64,000 bases of DNA from Enterobacter asburiae (GCF_024599655.1 NZ_CP102247.1:4712001-4776000), one strand, 5' to 3'. Positions 51,901 through 61,202 are shown, counted from the stretch's first letter. Numbers and translations are program-made. The notes: generated by a model not told the origin, from the letters alone.

Positions 51901-52848
51901 CTTGTATTGATAAAACTCCGCCAGCGTCATCCCCACCGTCTTATCGGATAACCAGCTAAAGAGCGTTTCTAAATCCTGATACAGCCCTTCGATCGCCGCC
52001 TCATCTTTAAACGTAGGGCTTCCGCCAGGCATAAATTCCGACGAATGAAGCATAAACTCCACGTACTCACTTCCCTGAGACAGACATTGCTGTGCGACCT
52101 GAATCATCTGCGCCGCATTCCCACCGGACGGTCTTAGCCAGTTCACAGAGGGTGAGCGGTATTTACCGCGAAGCCTGTCGTAACCTTGTTTAATCGTGTT
52201 CAACCAGGCCGGGTGTTTATACTGGATGCTCATCGGCACTTCGAGTAATGGGCTATTGCCCGCCCGGGAAATATTATCTAAATCCATAAAATAGGCGTGG
52301 TCGGGGAAATGCTGATAATTTGTTCCGCCATTACCCTGCGGCGCACCTTTCGCATTGCGCCAGTTCACCCGCGGCGTCACGGAGCAATCAACCAGGTAAC
52401 CCAGTTCAACGAGCAATTTTGCGTAGCGACTGTCAAATGCCCAACGTCCGGCACGGTGGCTTAACATTTTGGTCTGGAATGTCTCTTCCAGCAGACGGGT
52501 CATGAACAGCACTTTCTCGCGCATCACCTCATCCGAAAATTCAATCAAATAAGGCTGCCAGCGCCAGTCGTCTCCCGTGAGAGCGTGCTCCGGTGGGCTA
52601 TTCCAGGCGTGAAGGTGCATTCCCACCTCGCCCTGACCGCGGGCGATCGCGTCCCTGGCGAATTCAATGAAAACGGGTTCGATCGCCATCTCGTAATTGG
52701 TCAGCCACACGGGCTTAAAACCGAAACGCTCACAAAGCGTCTGGAACCGCGCCAGATAGCGCGCATTTTCCGTTTTAATGACGCGGTGATTTTGCCAGAG
52801 ATTATCGCCCTCAGTATCAATTGTGATGATAAACGCTGGTTTGTTCAT
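51892..52848 (-). CDS. NodB-type polysaccharide deacetylase, WabN-like
   Basis: A 318-residue deacetylase-fold protein. The catalytic acidic pair is in FIITIDTEGDN at the start; metal-type histidines occur in GEVGMHLHAWNSPP and MLSHRAGRWAFDSRY, and a late VEFMLHSSEFMPGG segment closes the site. No signal peptide is seen with the ATG at 52848. It resembles the Klebsiella core protein WabN, which removes the acetyl group from core GlcNAc added by WabH; wabH is nearby, so the same role is likely. It is the only minus-strand gene in the cluster and is divergent from waaQ. A longer frame to 52902 adds a hydrophobic leader with no good start. Confidence 0.8.
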   Translation of the reverse strand: MNKPAFIITIDTEGDNLWQNHRVIKTENARYLARFQTLCERFGFKPVWLTNYEMAIEPVFIEFARDAIARGQGEVGMHLHAWNSPPEHALTGDDWRWQPYLIEFSDEVMREKVLFMTRLLEETFQTKMLSHRAGRWAFDSRYAKLLVELGYLVDCSVTPRVNWRNAKGAPQGNGGTNYQHFPDHAYFMDLDNISRAGNSPLLEVPMSIQYKHPAWLNTIKQGYDRLRGKYRSPSVNWLRPSGGNAAQMIQVAQQCLSQGSEYVEFMLHSSEFMPGGSPTFKDEAAIEGLYQDLETLFSWLSDKTVGMTLAEFYQYKKK

Positions 52849-52998
52849 AATGAGTCCGCAAGACAGGAAAGTTAGCGCTATGTTACGCACTCTCCAAAGC
52901 ATGAGTAAACCCTTCCAGGGAAATTCCTGAGATTATGGAGAAAGAGTGCAAGTCGCTATCAGGTCTATTAGAATTGCCATCAGTACAACGCCGATAAG

Positions 52999-54069
52999 AT
53001 GATGATGAATAACTTACCTGACACGCCTGATTTGCGCATTTTACTTATCAAACTCCGCCATCATGGCGACATGTTGCTGACCACTCCCGTCATTGATTCG
53101 TTACGTCAAAAATGGCCGCAGGCGCAGATTGATGTCCTGCTGTATGAAGAAACGCGCGATATGCTCGCCGCGCATCCGGCGATCGGTACAATTTATGGAA
53201 TCGATCGTAAATGGAAGCAGCTGGGCACGCTGAAGCATCTTCAAAAAGAGTGGCAGCTGCTGTGTGCGTTAAGAAATCAGCATTATCATCTGGTCATTAA
53301 CCTGGCCGATCAATGGCGTAGCGCTATCGTCACCCGTTTCACCGGTGCCCCCGTTCGCCTCGGATTCGCGTTTAACAAACGCAACAGTGCATTCTGGCGT
53401 TTTTGTCATACCGATCTGGTCTCTGTCGACGGCCACAAATCCCTGCATACGGTCGAACAGAATCTCTCCATTTTAACGCCATTACCGGTTGCGCCGCAGC
53501 CTGCCGTCACCATGGCCTACGCCGCAGACGACTGGGATTATGCCCGTCAAAGACTGACGCAGGCGGGCGTGGGCGAGCGCTATATCGTGATCCAGCCGAC
53601 GTCCCGCTGGTTCTTTAAATGCTGGAGCGAAGACAAAATGGCGCAAACCATTACTGCACTGCAGCAGGATGGTCATACGGTTGTACTCACCGCGGGCCCG
53701 GATAAAAAAGAGCTGGCGATGATCGATCGCATTCTCGCTGCCGCACCGAAAACCGGTGTCGTTTCGCTCGCGGGCCAGTTGACGCTGCGCCAACTGGCGT
53801 CGCTTATCGACCATGCCTCGCTGTTTATTGGTGTTGACTCCGTGCCGATGCATATGGCCGCCGCGCTGCAAACGCCCTGCGTGGCGCTGTTTGGCCCTTC
53901 TAAACTGACGTTTTGGTCTCCATGGCAGGTTAAAGGGGAAGTGATCTGGGCCGGCGATTACGGCCCGCTCCCCGATCCGGATACCATTGATACCAAAACG
54001 AAAGAACGCTATCTCGACGCCATTCCCGTTGATGCTGTCGTCTCCGCCGCAAGGAGATATCTGTCATGA
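52999..54069 (+). CDS. waaQ: LPS core heptosyltransferase III
   Basis: GT9 transferase of 356 residues that adds heptose III to heptose II. The start RILLIKLRHHGDMLLTTPVI and the donor site VIQPTSRWFFKCWSEDKMA and FIGVDSVPMHMAAALQTP are those of WaaQ. Three ATGs in a row begin at 52999. It opens a second run of core genes (waaQ-wabG-wabH-GT2), and the ATGA overlap links it with wabG. No ops/JUMPStart element was found in the 96 bases before it. Confidence 0.94.
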   Translation: MMMNNLPDTPDLRILLIKLRHHGDMLLTTPVIDSLRQKWPQAQIDVLLYEETRDMLAAHPAIGTIYGIDRKWKQLGTLKHLQKEWQLLCALRNQHYHLVINLADQWRSAIVTRFTGAPVRLGFAFNKRNSAFWRFCHTDLVSVDGHKSLHTVEQNLSILTPLPVAPQPAVTMAYAADDWDYARQRLTQAGVGERYIVIQPTSRWFFKCWSEDKMAQTITALQQDGHTVVLTAGPDKKELAMIDRILAAAPKTGVVSLAGQLTLRQLASLIDHASLFIGVDSVPMHMAAALQTPCVALFGPSKLTFWSPWQVKGEVIWAGDYGPLPDPDTIDTKTKERYLDAIPVDAVVSAARRYLS

Positions 54070-55193
54070 AACCCCATCGCCTGGCCATTGTTCGCCAAAA
54101 GTATCGCCCTGATGGAGGAGCGGAACGCTTCGTTTCGCGCGCCCTCACCGCGCTGAGCAATCAGAACCTTGAACTCAACGTCATCACGCGTGAGTGGCAG
54201 GGAGAGAAGCAAGACGACTGGCATATTCACATTTGCAACCCTCAAAAATGGGGTCGCATCAGTCGTGAACGCGGATTTGCACAGGCCGCCCGCGCGCTAT
54301 GGCAGCAACAGCAGTTTGATATTGTTCAAAGCCATGAGCGCATCCCGGGTTGTGATATCTATCGCGCGGGTGATGGAGTGCATCGCCGCTGGCTGCTGCA
54401 GCGCGCGCGCATTTTACCTGCCTGGCGTGCGCAAATGCTGATGTATGACCGCTATCACCGCTACGTGATGCGTGCGGAACGGGAAATGTATCAGGCGCCT
54501 GAGTTAAAAGCCGTAATTTGTAATGCGGAGATGATCAAACGCGAAATCGTTGAAGACTTTGATATTGACGCAAATAAAATTCATGTGATTTATAATTCTA
54601 TTGATTCCAGCCGCTTCATTCCGGCCCAGGAGTCACAGCGTGCGATTTTGCGCCAACAATTTGGTTTGCCAGCCGATGCCGTTGTGTTCTGTTTTGTCGG
54701 CTCAGGGTTTGAACGAAAAGGATTGGCCGGCGCCATACGCGCTATCGCGGGGACATCAGCGTGGCTGATTGTAGTTGGACAAGATAAAGCAGAAAGTCGC
54801 TATCGCGACCTCGCCCGTTCGTTAGGCTGCGAGGGGCAAATCCGTTTCCTGGGGATGCAAAAAGAAACTCTGCCTTTTTATCAGCTATCCGATGGTTTAC
54901 TGTTGCCAACGCTGTATGATCCCTTTCCTAACGTCATTCTTGAAGCGATGGCCTGCGGCTTGCCCGTCATTACTTCAGAGAGTTGCGGTGGTGCAGAATT
55001 TATTCAACAAGGCCAGAACGGATTTTATTGTGACGCACTTGATATCAGTACATTGAAGGAAGCGGTAGCAGCCATCCCTTCTCTGGAAAAAAATAACAAC
55101 ATGGGACGAGCGGCACGTGAACGTGTAAAAGACGCCACTCCCGAAAAACTGTCAAGTCAGCTTATTACGCTTTATCAAAAATTACTGGATTAA
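54066..55193 (+). CDS. wabG: core galacturonosyltransferase WabG
   Basis: GT4 transferase of 375 residues of the Klebsiella WabG type, which adds galacturonic acid to heptose II. It is closer to WabG than to the E. coli glucosyltransferase WaaG along its whole length, including VRQKYRPDGGAERFVSRAL, SHERIPGCDIYRAGDGVHRRW, VGSGFERKGLAGAI and the E-x7-E segment DPFPNVILEAM. It overlaps waaQ by four bases. GalA in the core supplies negative charge where E. coli uses phosphates. Confidence 0.92.
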   Translation: MKPHRLAIVRQKYRPDGGAERFVSRALTALSNQNLELNVITREWQGEKQDDWHIHICNPQKWGRISRERGFAQAARALWQQQQFDIVQSHERIPGCDIYRAGDGVHRRWLLQRARILPAWRAQMLMYDRYHRYVMRAEREMYQAPELKAVICNAEMIKREIVEDFDIDANKIHVIYNSIDSSRFIPAQESQRAILRQQFGLPADAVVFCFVGSGFERKGLAGAIRAIAGTSAWLIVVGQDKAESRYRDLARSLGCEGQIRFLGMQKETLPFYQLSDGLLLPTLYDPFPNVILEAMACGLPVITSESCGGAEFIQQGQNGFYCDALDISTLKEAVAAIPSLEKNNNMGRAARERVKDATPEKLSSQLITLYQKLLD

Positions 55194-55195
55194 AA

Positions 55196-56296
55196 ATGCG
55201 CATCCTAATGATTATTGATGGTTTACCCGGTGGAGGAGCTGAAAAAACGGTTCTTACACTCTCCCACGGGCTAATAGAAATGGGGCATCAGGTCTCTCTA
55301 TTCTCTCTGCGGAAAGTGTGCGACTACGCCATCCCGGAAGGCATCGATTATCAGGTTGTTCAGGACACATGTAAAAAACCGTGGCGAAAGCTGACGGAGA
55401 TCCCACGCCGTGCCCAATTGCTGGATCAGGCGATTGAACGGGCTGAGCGCAGCGGCAAATTTGATGTGGTTTTCTCTCATTTGCACAAAACCGACCGCAT
55501 TGTGGCGCACTGCCGCGCGCTGGAACGTGACAAAGTCTGGTTCTGCGTGCATGGCATGTTCTCGTTCTCCTATCTTCGCCATCGCAGCGGACTTTCACGC
55601 TGGTTTAAACACCTTAAAATTCGTCATACCTACGAAAACCGAAACGTTGTCGCCGTCTCAGGCGCCGTTTTGAAAGATCTTTCCGAGACGCTGGCGCTCA
55701 ATCTTCGACGCAAAGCGGTTATCCACAATCCTTTCGATATTCCTGAAATTCAGCGTCTGGCGGATGCTCCCTTCGAGATGCAGGGAAAGGATTACATCAT
55801 TCATGTTGGCCGCTTCCATGAGCACAAACGCCACGACCGCCTCTTACGTGCGTTCGCCCTGAGTAAAATTGACACAACGCTGGTCATGATGGGCAATGGA
55901 TCCGAAGCGCAAATTCAAAAGCTCAAGCAGCTTGCTGCCGAGCTGGGTATTGAAAACAAAACGGTTTTCCGCCCGTTTGATTCCAATCCCTATCCGTGGA
56001 TTAAAGGGGCACGCCTTTTAGTGTTAAGTTCTGACTGCGAAGGTTTTGGTAATGTGCTGGTTGAGGCCATTATCTGCCAGACGCCACCGGTCAGTACAAA
56101 TTGCCCCGGTGGCCCCGCCGAAATCCTTACCGGAGCCTTAGCGCGCGGGCTGGCAGAGTTAAATGACGCGTCACTGGCAAAAACGCTGGCGGATATTTAT
56201 ACCGCCCCGCCGGTCGTTGGCGATGCAACCATCGCATCGTTCGGTATCAGTGCCATTTGCCAGCAATATATTGCTCTGGTCGACAATCAAAAATAA
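55196..56296 (+). CDS. wabH: core GlcNAc transferase, WabH-like
   Basis: GT4 transferase of 366 residues. The glycine loop is MIIDGLPGGGAEKTVLTLS; the donor domain shows HVGRFHEHKRHDRLLRAF and SSDCEGFGNVLVEAIICQTP, then STNCPGGPAEIL. Position right after wabG and the protein type fit WabH, which adds N-acetylglucosamine to the WabG-borne GalA in Klebsiella. It starts three bases after wabG. The deacetylase gene at 51892 would act on its product. Confidence 0.85.
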   Translation: MRILMIIDGLPGGGAEKTVLTLSHGLIEMGHQVSLFSLRKVCDYAIPEGIDYQVVQDTCKKPWRKLTEIPRRAQLLDQAIERAERSGKFDVVFSHLHKTDRIVAHCRALERDKVWFCVHGMFSFSYLRHRSGLSRWFKHLKIRHTYENRNVVAVSGAVLKDLSETLALNLRRKAVIHNPFDIPEIQRLADAPFEMQGKDYIIHVGRFHEHKRHDRLLRAFALSKIDTTLVMMGNGSEAQIQKLKQLAAELGIENKTVFRPFDSNPYPWIKGARLLVLSSDCEGFGNVLVEAIICQTPPVSTNCPGGPAEILTGALARGLAELNDASLAKTLADIYTAPPVVGDATIASFGISAICQQYIALVDNQK

Positions 56297-56307
56297 TCAG
56301 GTTTCTT

Positions 56308-57297
56308 ATGCAAAATTCAGCCCCATTGTTGAGCGTGGTGGTTGCCGTTTATAACGGTGAAGCTTTCCTGGATCAGTTCTTTACCTGCCTTGTGAATCAA
56401 CGCATCGACAGCATGGAAGTCATCATTGTCAATGACGGCTCTATTGACCGCTCGATGGAGATCGTCGAAAACTGGCGAGAAAAACTGCCGCAGCTGCAGG
56501 TCATAGAACAGCAAAACCAGGGTGTATCCATCGCGCGTAACACCGGTCTGGCCGTTGCGACGGGTCAATATCTCTCTTTCCCGGATATTGATGATGTCTT
56601 TAAACCCGGCATGTACCAGCGTCTGCTGGAGATGGCCGTCACGCAGGATCTGGATGTCGCCACCTGTAACGGGAACTACGTCTGGGAGAACAACAAGAAG
56701 CCCTCACGCCCGATCTTCCCTGAAGACAAACTGGCTTCGACAGGGGTCATGGCTGGCCCGGCGTGGTTAAAAATGGCGTTGGATTCGCGTAAGTTCCTTC
56801 ACGTCACCTGGTTGAACATCTATCGCCACGACTTTATCCGTAAACACAATTTCCATTTCGAACCCGGCCTGCGCCATCAGGATATCCCGTGGACCACCGA
56901 AGTGCTGCTCGCGGCAGAGCGGGTTCAGTACACCAGTGAGCGTTATTACGACTACTACATTCACTCCGCATCGGTGTCCCATATGCCGGACAATGACGAC
57001 ACGCTGATTCGCTCCGCACGCCACTACATGAAAATCCTGCAGCTGCTCGATGCCATCAATCAGCGTTACCCGGATAAAGTGAAAGGGATCCCTGCCTGCC
57101 ACTGGCAAATTGCCAAAGAGGGGCTGGGAATTATTCACACCTTCGACAACATGAAGGATGAGAAGAAGAAATCAATGATTATTAAAGAGTTCTTCGAAAC
57201 AGGCATCTGGAAACTCATCTGGAAAAGTGCAAAAAGTCCGCGTCTGCGCTGGCGGCTGGGTCGACGTTATTTCCGTTTGAAACGGTATCTGGCATAA
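56308..57297 (+). CDS. GT2 family core glycosyltransferase
   Basis: A 329-residue family 2 transferase. It begins LLSVVVAVYNGEAFLDQFF, has VNDGSIDRS near residue 41, and the acidic metal motif D93-I-D95-D96 in FPDIDDVFKPG. The C-terminus is very basic (RWRLGRRYFRLKRYLA) and may bind the membrane. The ATG at 56308 follows CAGG; an earlier in-frame start overlaps wabH and is not used. It lies between wabH and waaA, the place of the unnamed transferase gene of Klebsiella core clusters, and probably adds an outer-core sugar. Confidence 0.85.
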   Translation: MQNSAPLLSVVVAVYNGEAFLDQFFTCLVNQRIDSMEVIIVNDGSIDRSMEIVENWREKLPQLQVIEQQNQGVSIARNTGLAVATGQYLSFPDIDDVFKPGMYQRLLEMAVTQDLDVATCNGNYVWENNKKPSRPIFPEDKLASTGVMAGPAWLKMALDSRKFLHVTWLNIYRHDFIRKHNFHFEPGLRHQDIPWTTEVLLAAERVQYTSERYYDYYIHSASVSHMPDNDDTLIRSARHYMKILQLLDAINQRYPDKVKGIPACHWQIAKEGLGIIHTFDNMKDEKKKSMIIKEFFETGIWKLIWKSAKSPRLRWRLGRRYFRLKRYLA

Positions 57298-57363
57298 GAG
57301 ATAGCTTTACCTGGCCTAAATGCTTAGAATTTGCCCGCCGAAACTAAAAAAACGGATAATCGC

Positions 57364-58638
57364 TTGGAATTGTTGTATACCGCTCTGCTCTACATCATTC
57401 AGCCACTGGTGTGGCTGAGACTGTTGCTTCGTAGCCGGAAAGCGCCTGCGTATCGTAAACGCTGGGCTGAACGCTATGGCTTCTGCCGCAATAAAGTCGT
57501 ACCGGACGGTATTTTGCTGCATTCCGTTTCTGTCGGTGAAACGCTGGCGGCGATCCCGCTGGTTCGCGCTCTGCGTCACCGCTACCCTTCGCTGCCAATC
57601 ACCGTCACGACGATGACGCCGACCGGCTCCGAGCGCGCGTTATCCGCTTTCGGTAAAGACGTGCAGCACGTCTATCTGCCTTACGATCTGCCCTGCGCCA
57701 TGAATCGCTTCCTCAACACCGTGCGCCCGAAGCTGGTGATCGTGATGGAAACCGAACTGTGGCCGAACATGATTTCCGCCCTGCACGCCCGTAAAATTCC
57801 GCTGGTGATTGCCAACGCGCGCCTGTCAGAGCGCTCGGCGAAAGGTTACGGCAAGCTGGGTAAATTTATGCGCCGCCTGCTCAGCAGGATCACGCTGATT
57901 GCCGCGCAGAACGAAGAGGACGCGGCGCGCTTTATCGCGCTGGGCCTGAAACGCAACCAGCTTGCGGTAACGGGCAGCCTGAAATTTGATATTTCTGTTA
58001 CCCCTGAGCTCGCCGCCCGTGCGATCACACTGCGTCGCCAGTGGGCCCCACGTCGTCAGGTCTGGATTGCCACCAGTACTCATGATGGCGAAGAAGAGAT
58101 CATCCTGCAGGCTCACCGCAAGCTGCTGGAAAAATTCCCTGATTTACTGCTGATCCTCGTGCCTCGTCATCCGGAGCGTTTTAAAGATGCCCGCGACATG
58201 GTGCAAAAAGGCGGCTTCAGCTACACCCTTCGCAGCAGCGGTGAAATCCCTTCCGGCAGCACCCAGGTGGTGATTGGCGATACGATGGGCGAACTGATGC
58301 TGCTTTACGGCATTGCTGACCTCGCGTTTGTCGGTGGCAGCCTGGTCGAGCGCGGCGGTCATAACCCGCTGGAGCCGGCAGCCCACGCTATTCCGGTGCT
58401 GATGGGGCCGCACACGTTTAACTTCAAAGATATCTGCGCGAAATTACAGCAGGCCGATGGTTTAATTACCGTGACCGATGCGGATTCGGTGGTCAAAGAG
58501 GTATCGACCCTTCTGACTGACGAAGATTATCGCCTGTGGTACGGGCGTCATGCCGTCGAAGTGCTGCACCAGAACCAGGGCGCACTGACCCGTCTGCTGC
58601 AGCTTCTGCAACCTTATCTGCCCCAGCGGAGCCACTAA
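57364..58638 (+). CDS. waaA: Kdo transferase (lipid IV-A 3-deoxy-D-manno-octulosonic acid transferase)
   Basis: Essential GT30 transferase anchored by one N-terminal helix (about residues 2-20) that adds two Kdo residues to lipid IV-A. The catalytic glutamate is E59 in HSVSVGETLAAIP; the donor domain holds VTGSLKFDI, LVPRHPERF and GGSLVERGGHNPLEPAAHA. A TTG at 57364 is taken as the start (424 residues; E. coli has 425 and also starts near here with TTG); a TTG at 57331 would add 11. The stop overlaps the waaE ATG by one base. Confidence 0.95.
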   Translation: MELLYTALLYIIQPLVWLRLLLRSRKAPAYRKRWAERYGFCRNKVVPDGILLHSVSVGETLAAIPLVRALRHRYPSLPITVTTMTPTGSERALSAFGKDVQHVYLPYDLPCAMNRFLNTVRPKLVIVMETELWPNMISALHARKIPLVIANARLSERSAKGYGKLGKFMRRLLSRITLIAAQNEEDAARFIALGLKRNQLAVTGSLKFDISVTPELAARAITLRRQWAPRRQVWIATSTHDGEEEIILQAHRKLLEKFPDLLLILVPRHPERFKDARDMVQKGGFSYTLRSSGEIPSGSTQVVIGDTMGELMLLYGIADLAFVGGSLVERGGHNPLEPAAHAIPVLMGPHTFNFKDICAKLQQADGLITVTDADSVVKEVSTLLTDEDYRLWYGRHAVEVLHQNQGALTRLLQLLQPYLPQRSH

Positions 58639-59408
58639 TGTCAACGCGTCTGTCGGTCGTGATGATCGCCAAAAACGCCGCCGACCTGCTTCCGGATTGC
58701 CTGGCGTCGGTTGCCTGGGCTGACGAGATAGTCATTCTTGACTCCGGAAGTACGGACAACACGGTGGACGTTGCCCGGGCAGCGGGCGCAAAAGTCTTTG
58801 TCGACGCTGACTGGCAGGGCTATGGCATCCAGCGCCAGCGCGCGCAGGGGTATGCCACAGGTGATTATGTCCTGATGCTCGATACTGACGAGCGCATTAC
58901 GCCAGAACTTCAGCAGGCCATTCAGGCGGTGCTTTCCTCGCCCCAGCCTGGCGCCGTATACAGCATTGCCCGCCGCAACTACTTCCTTGGCCGTTTTATG
59001 CGCCACAGCGGCTGGTATCCCGATCGCGTGATGCGCCTCTACGAGCGCGAGCGGTATCAGTACAACGACAATCTGGTGCATGAATCCCTGAGCTGCGATA
59101 GCGCCCAGGTGATCCCCCTGACGGGCGACCTGTTGCACCTGACCTGCCGTGATTTCGCGAGCTTCCAGCGTAAACAGCTCAACTATGCCACCGCATGGGC
59201 GCAGGAGCGTCACCAGCGCGGCAAGAAGGCCTCGCTGACGGGTATCTTCACCCACACGCTGGGCGCGTTCCTGAAAACGCTGCTGCTGCGTGGTGGTGTA
59301 CTGGACGGCAAACAGGGCTGGTTACTCGCGGTAGTAAATGCCCAGTATACTTTCAACAAATACACCGAGCTGTGGGCGCTCTGCCGCGGCTACTCAGAGA
59401 AAACGTGA
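58638..59408 (+). CDS. waaE: core beta-1,4-glucosyltransferase WaaE
   Basis: GT2 transferase of 256 residues that adds glucose to heptose I in Klebsiella and Serratia-type cores. It begins MSTRLSVVMIAKNAADLLPDC, with DSGSTDNT near residue 35 and the metal motif D82-T-D84. The ATG at 58638 overlaps the waaA TAA by one base. The order waaA-waaE-coaD is that of Klebsiella and Enterobacter; E. coli K-12 has no waaE here. A paralogue is at 40059. Confidence 0.93.
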   Translation: MSTRLSVVMIAKNAADLLPDCLASVAWADEIVILDSGSTDNTVDVARAAGAKVFVDADWQGYGIQRQRAQGYATGDYVLMLDTDERITPELQQAIQAVLSSPQPGAVYSIARRNYFLGRFMRHSGWYPDRVMRLYERERYQYNDNLVHESLSCDSAQVIPLTGDLLHLTCRDFASFQRKQLNYATAWAQERHQRGKKASLTGIFTHTLGAFLKTLLLRGGVLDGKQGWLLAVVNAQYTFNKYTELWALCRGYSEKT

Positions 59409-59411
59409 GCC

Positions 59412-59891
59412 ATGAGCACAAAAGCGATTTATCCGGGTACCTTCGATCCGATCACCAACGGTCATCTTGATATCATCACCCGTGCGGCGTGCATGTTCGA
59501 CAAGGTGATCCTGGCCATTGCCGCCAGCCCCAGCAAAAAGCCGATGTTTGACCTCAACGAGCGCGTAAAGCTCGCCACCGATGCCATCTCGCACCTGCCG
59601 AATGTTGAGGTGGTCGGGTTTAGCGACCTGATGGCTAACTTCGCCCGCGCTCAGCAGGCAAACATTCTGATCCGGGGTTTACGCGCGGTGGCAGACTTCG
59701 AGTATGAGATGCAGCTGGCGCACATGAACCGCCACCTGATGCCTGAGCTGGAGAGCGTGTTCCTGATGCCCTCCAAAGAGTGGTCGTTTATCTCTTCTAC
59801 GCTGGTAAAAGAGGTGGCGCGTCATCACGGCGACGTTACCCATTTCCTGCCGACGAACGTCCACCAGGCATTGATGGAAAAGCTAAAGTAA
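59412..59891 (+). CDS. coaD: phosphopantetheine adenylyltransferase
   Basis: Essential enzyme of coenzyme A synthesis; joins 4'-phosphopantetheine and ATP to dephospho-CoA. The 159-residue chain carries the nucleotidyltransferase TxGH motif with H18 (TFDPITNGHLDI) and the later KEWSFISSTLVKEVA, matching ISSTxxR-type signatures. It begins three bases after waaE. It is convergent with mutM, two bases apart. Confidence 0.97.
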   Translation: MSTKAIYPGTFDPITNGHLDIITRAACMFDKVILAIAASPSKKPMFDLNERVKLATDAISHLPNVEVVGFSDLMANFARAQQANILIRGLRAVADFEYEMQLAHMNRHLMPELESVFLMPSKEWSFISSTLVKEVARHHGDVTHFLPTNVHQALMEKLK

Positions 59892-59893
59892 CC

Positions 59894-60703
59894 CTATTTC
59901 TGGCACTGACGGCAGTAGAACGTGGCGCGCTGGGCGTGCTTCGTGGCAATAACGGGCGTGCCGCAGACTCTGCACGGTTCGCCTTTACGGCCATACACCT
60001 GAAGCTCCTGGGCAAAATAGCCCGGCTTGCCGTCACTCTGCAGGAAGTCCTTCAACGTCGTCCCGCCCTGTTCAATAGAGCGCAGCAGTACCGCCTTAAT
60101 CACCCGGACCAGCAGCTCACACTCCTGCGCCGACAGCGAAGAGGCCAGCCGATCGGGATGGATCCCGGCCGCGAACAGCGATTCGCTGGCATAGATATTC
60201 CCCACGCCGACCACCAGCTTGTTATCCATCAGCCAGGGCTTAATCGGGCTTTTCTTCTTCGCACACTTCGCCTTGAGGTATTCAGCGTTAAACGCGTCTG
60301 AAAGCGGTTCCGGGCCCAGATGTGCCAGCACGTTATGTCCTTCCAGCTCCTTCGTCCACAGCCACGCACCAAAGCGCCGCGGGTCGGTGTAACGGAGCAC
60401 TTTGCCGTTGCTCATCACCAGATCGACGTGGTCGTGCTTTTCCGCAGGCAGTTCTTCGGTAAGAATGCGCAGGCTCCCGGACATCCCCAGATGGATAATA
60501 ATCCAGCCGTCGGGAAGCTCCAGCAGCAGGTACTTAGCGCGGCGCTGTACGCTAAGGACGGGTTTATCGCTCAGGGCATGGATCTCATCGGACACCGGCC
60601 AGCGCAGACGTCCATTGCGGACCACCGCGTGAAGAATCGTCGCGCCGACCAGATGGGGCTCAATGCCGCGACGGCTGGTTTCTACCTCAGGTAATTCAGG
60701 CAT
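59894..60703 (-). CDS. mutM: formamidopyrimidine-DNA glycosylase
   Basis: Bifunctional base excision repair enzyme that removes 8-oxoguanine and Fapy lesions and nicks the abasic site. The 269 residues equal the E. coli length. P2 and E3 (MPELPEVET) form the active end, K57 is conserved, and the C-terminal zinc finger is C-x2-C-x16-C-x2-C starting at CRVC. It follows rpmG on the same strand, separated by a terminator hairpin. Confidence 0.97.
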   Translation of the reverse strand: MPELPEVETSRRGIEPHLVGATILHAVVRNGRLRWPVSDEIHALSDKPVLSVQRRAKYLLLELPDGWIIIHLGMSGSLRILTEELPAEKHDHVDLVMSNGKVLRYTDPRRFGAWLWTKELEGHNVLAHLGPEPLSDAFNAEYLKAKCAKKKSPIKPWLMDNKLVVGVGNIYASESLFAAGIHPDRLASSLSAQECELLVRVIKAVLLRSIEQGGTTLKDFLQSDGKPGYFAQELQVYGRKGEPCRVCGTPVIATKHAQRATFYCRQCQK

Positions 60704-60735
60704 GGTTCCTCCGTTGAGATACAGAATGCAAAAAA

Positions 60736-60756
60736 CCCCGCAGTTGCGGGGTTTTT
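60736..60756 (-). terminator. terminator after rpmG
   Basis: CCCCGCA / TGCGGGG, loop GT, flanked by A5 and T5 so that it works in either direction. It lies between the rpmG stop and the mutM start, and should lower read-through from the ribosomal protein genes into mutM. Confidence 0.9.
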
Positions 60757-60775
60757 CGATACAAGGAGACTAAAA

Positions 60776-60943
60776 TTATTTGATTTTAGCTTCTTTGTAC
60801 AGTACGTGCTGGCGTACAACTGGATCGAATTTTTTCAGTTCCAGTTTTTCCGGCTTAGTACGTTTGTTCTTCGTGGTGGTGTAGAAGTGACCTGTACCAG
60901 CAGAAGAAACCAGCTTGATTTTCTCGCGAATACCTTTAGCCAT
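60776..60943 (-). CDS. rpmG: 50S ribosomal protein L33
   Basis: Small basic protein of the large ribosomal subunit, 55 residues: it begins MAKGIREKIKLVSSAGTG and ends VLYKEAKIK. It is of the zinc-independent (C-minus) type, with no cysteine. GAGGAAATAA precedes the ATG at 60943. It follows rpmB by 22 bases in the rpmB-rpmG operon. Confidence 0.97.
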   Translation of the reverse strand: MAKGIREKIKLVSSAGTGHFYTTTKNKRTKPEKLELKKFDPVVRQHVLYKEAKIK

Positions 60944-60965
60944 GATTTATTTCCTCTTTAAGTAC

Positions 60966-61202
60966 TTAGTACTTTTCGCCACGGGCACGCAGTTCGGACA
61001 GAACTGTATCGATGCCTTTCTTATCGATTACACGCATACCTTTAGCAGATACGCGCAGGGTGACAAAACGCTTCTCGCTCTCAACCCAGAAACGGTGAGA
61101 GTGCAGGTTCGGCAGGAAACGGCGTTTAGTCGCGTTCAGTGCGTGGGAACGGTTGTTACCGGTCACCGGACGCTTGCCAGTAACTTGGCAGACTCGGGAC
61201 AT
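60966..61202 (-). CDS. rpmB: 50S ribosomal protein L28
   Basis: Ribosomal protein of 78 residues. It begins MSRVCQVTGKRPVTGNN and has the conserved NATKRRFLPNLHSHRF. No CxxC zinc pair is seen beyond the single Cys, as in E. coli. It heads the rpmB-rpmG operon, 218 bases from radC; a probable promoter lies in that gap, as TATACGCTG-like sequence reads on the minus strand near 61355, but it was not resolved. Confidence 0.97.
   Translation of the reverse strand: MSRVCQVTGKRPVTGNNRSHALNATKRRFLPNLHSHRFWVESEKRFVTLRVSAKGMRVIDKKGIDTVLSELRARGEKY

Noticed and set aside
52903..52998. ops/JUMPStart element before waaQ
   Set aside because: No GGCGGTAG core was found in this gap or in the other core-cluster gaps.
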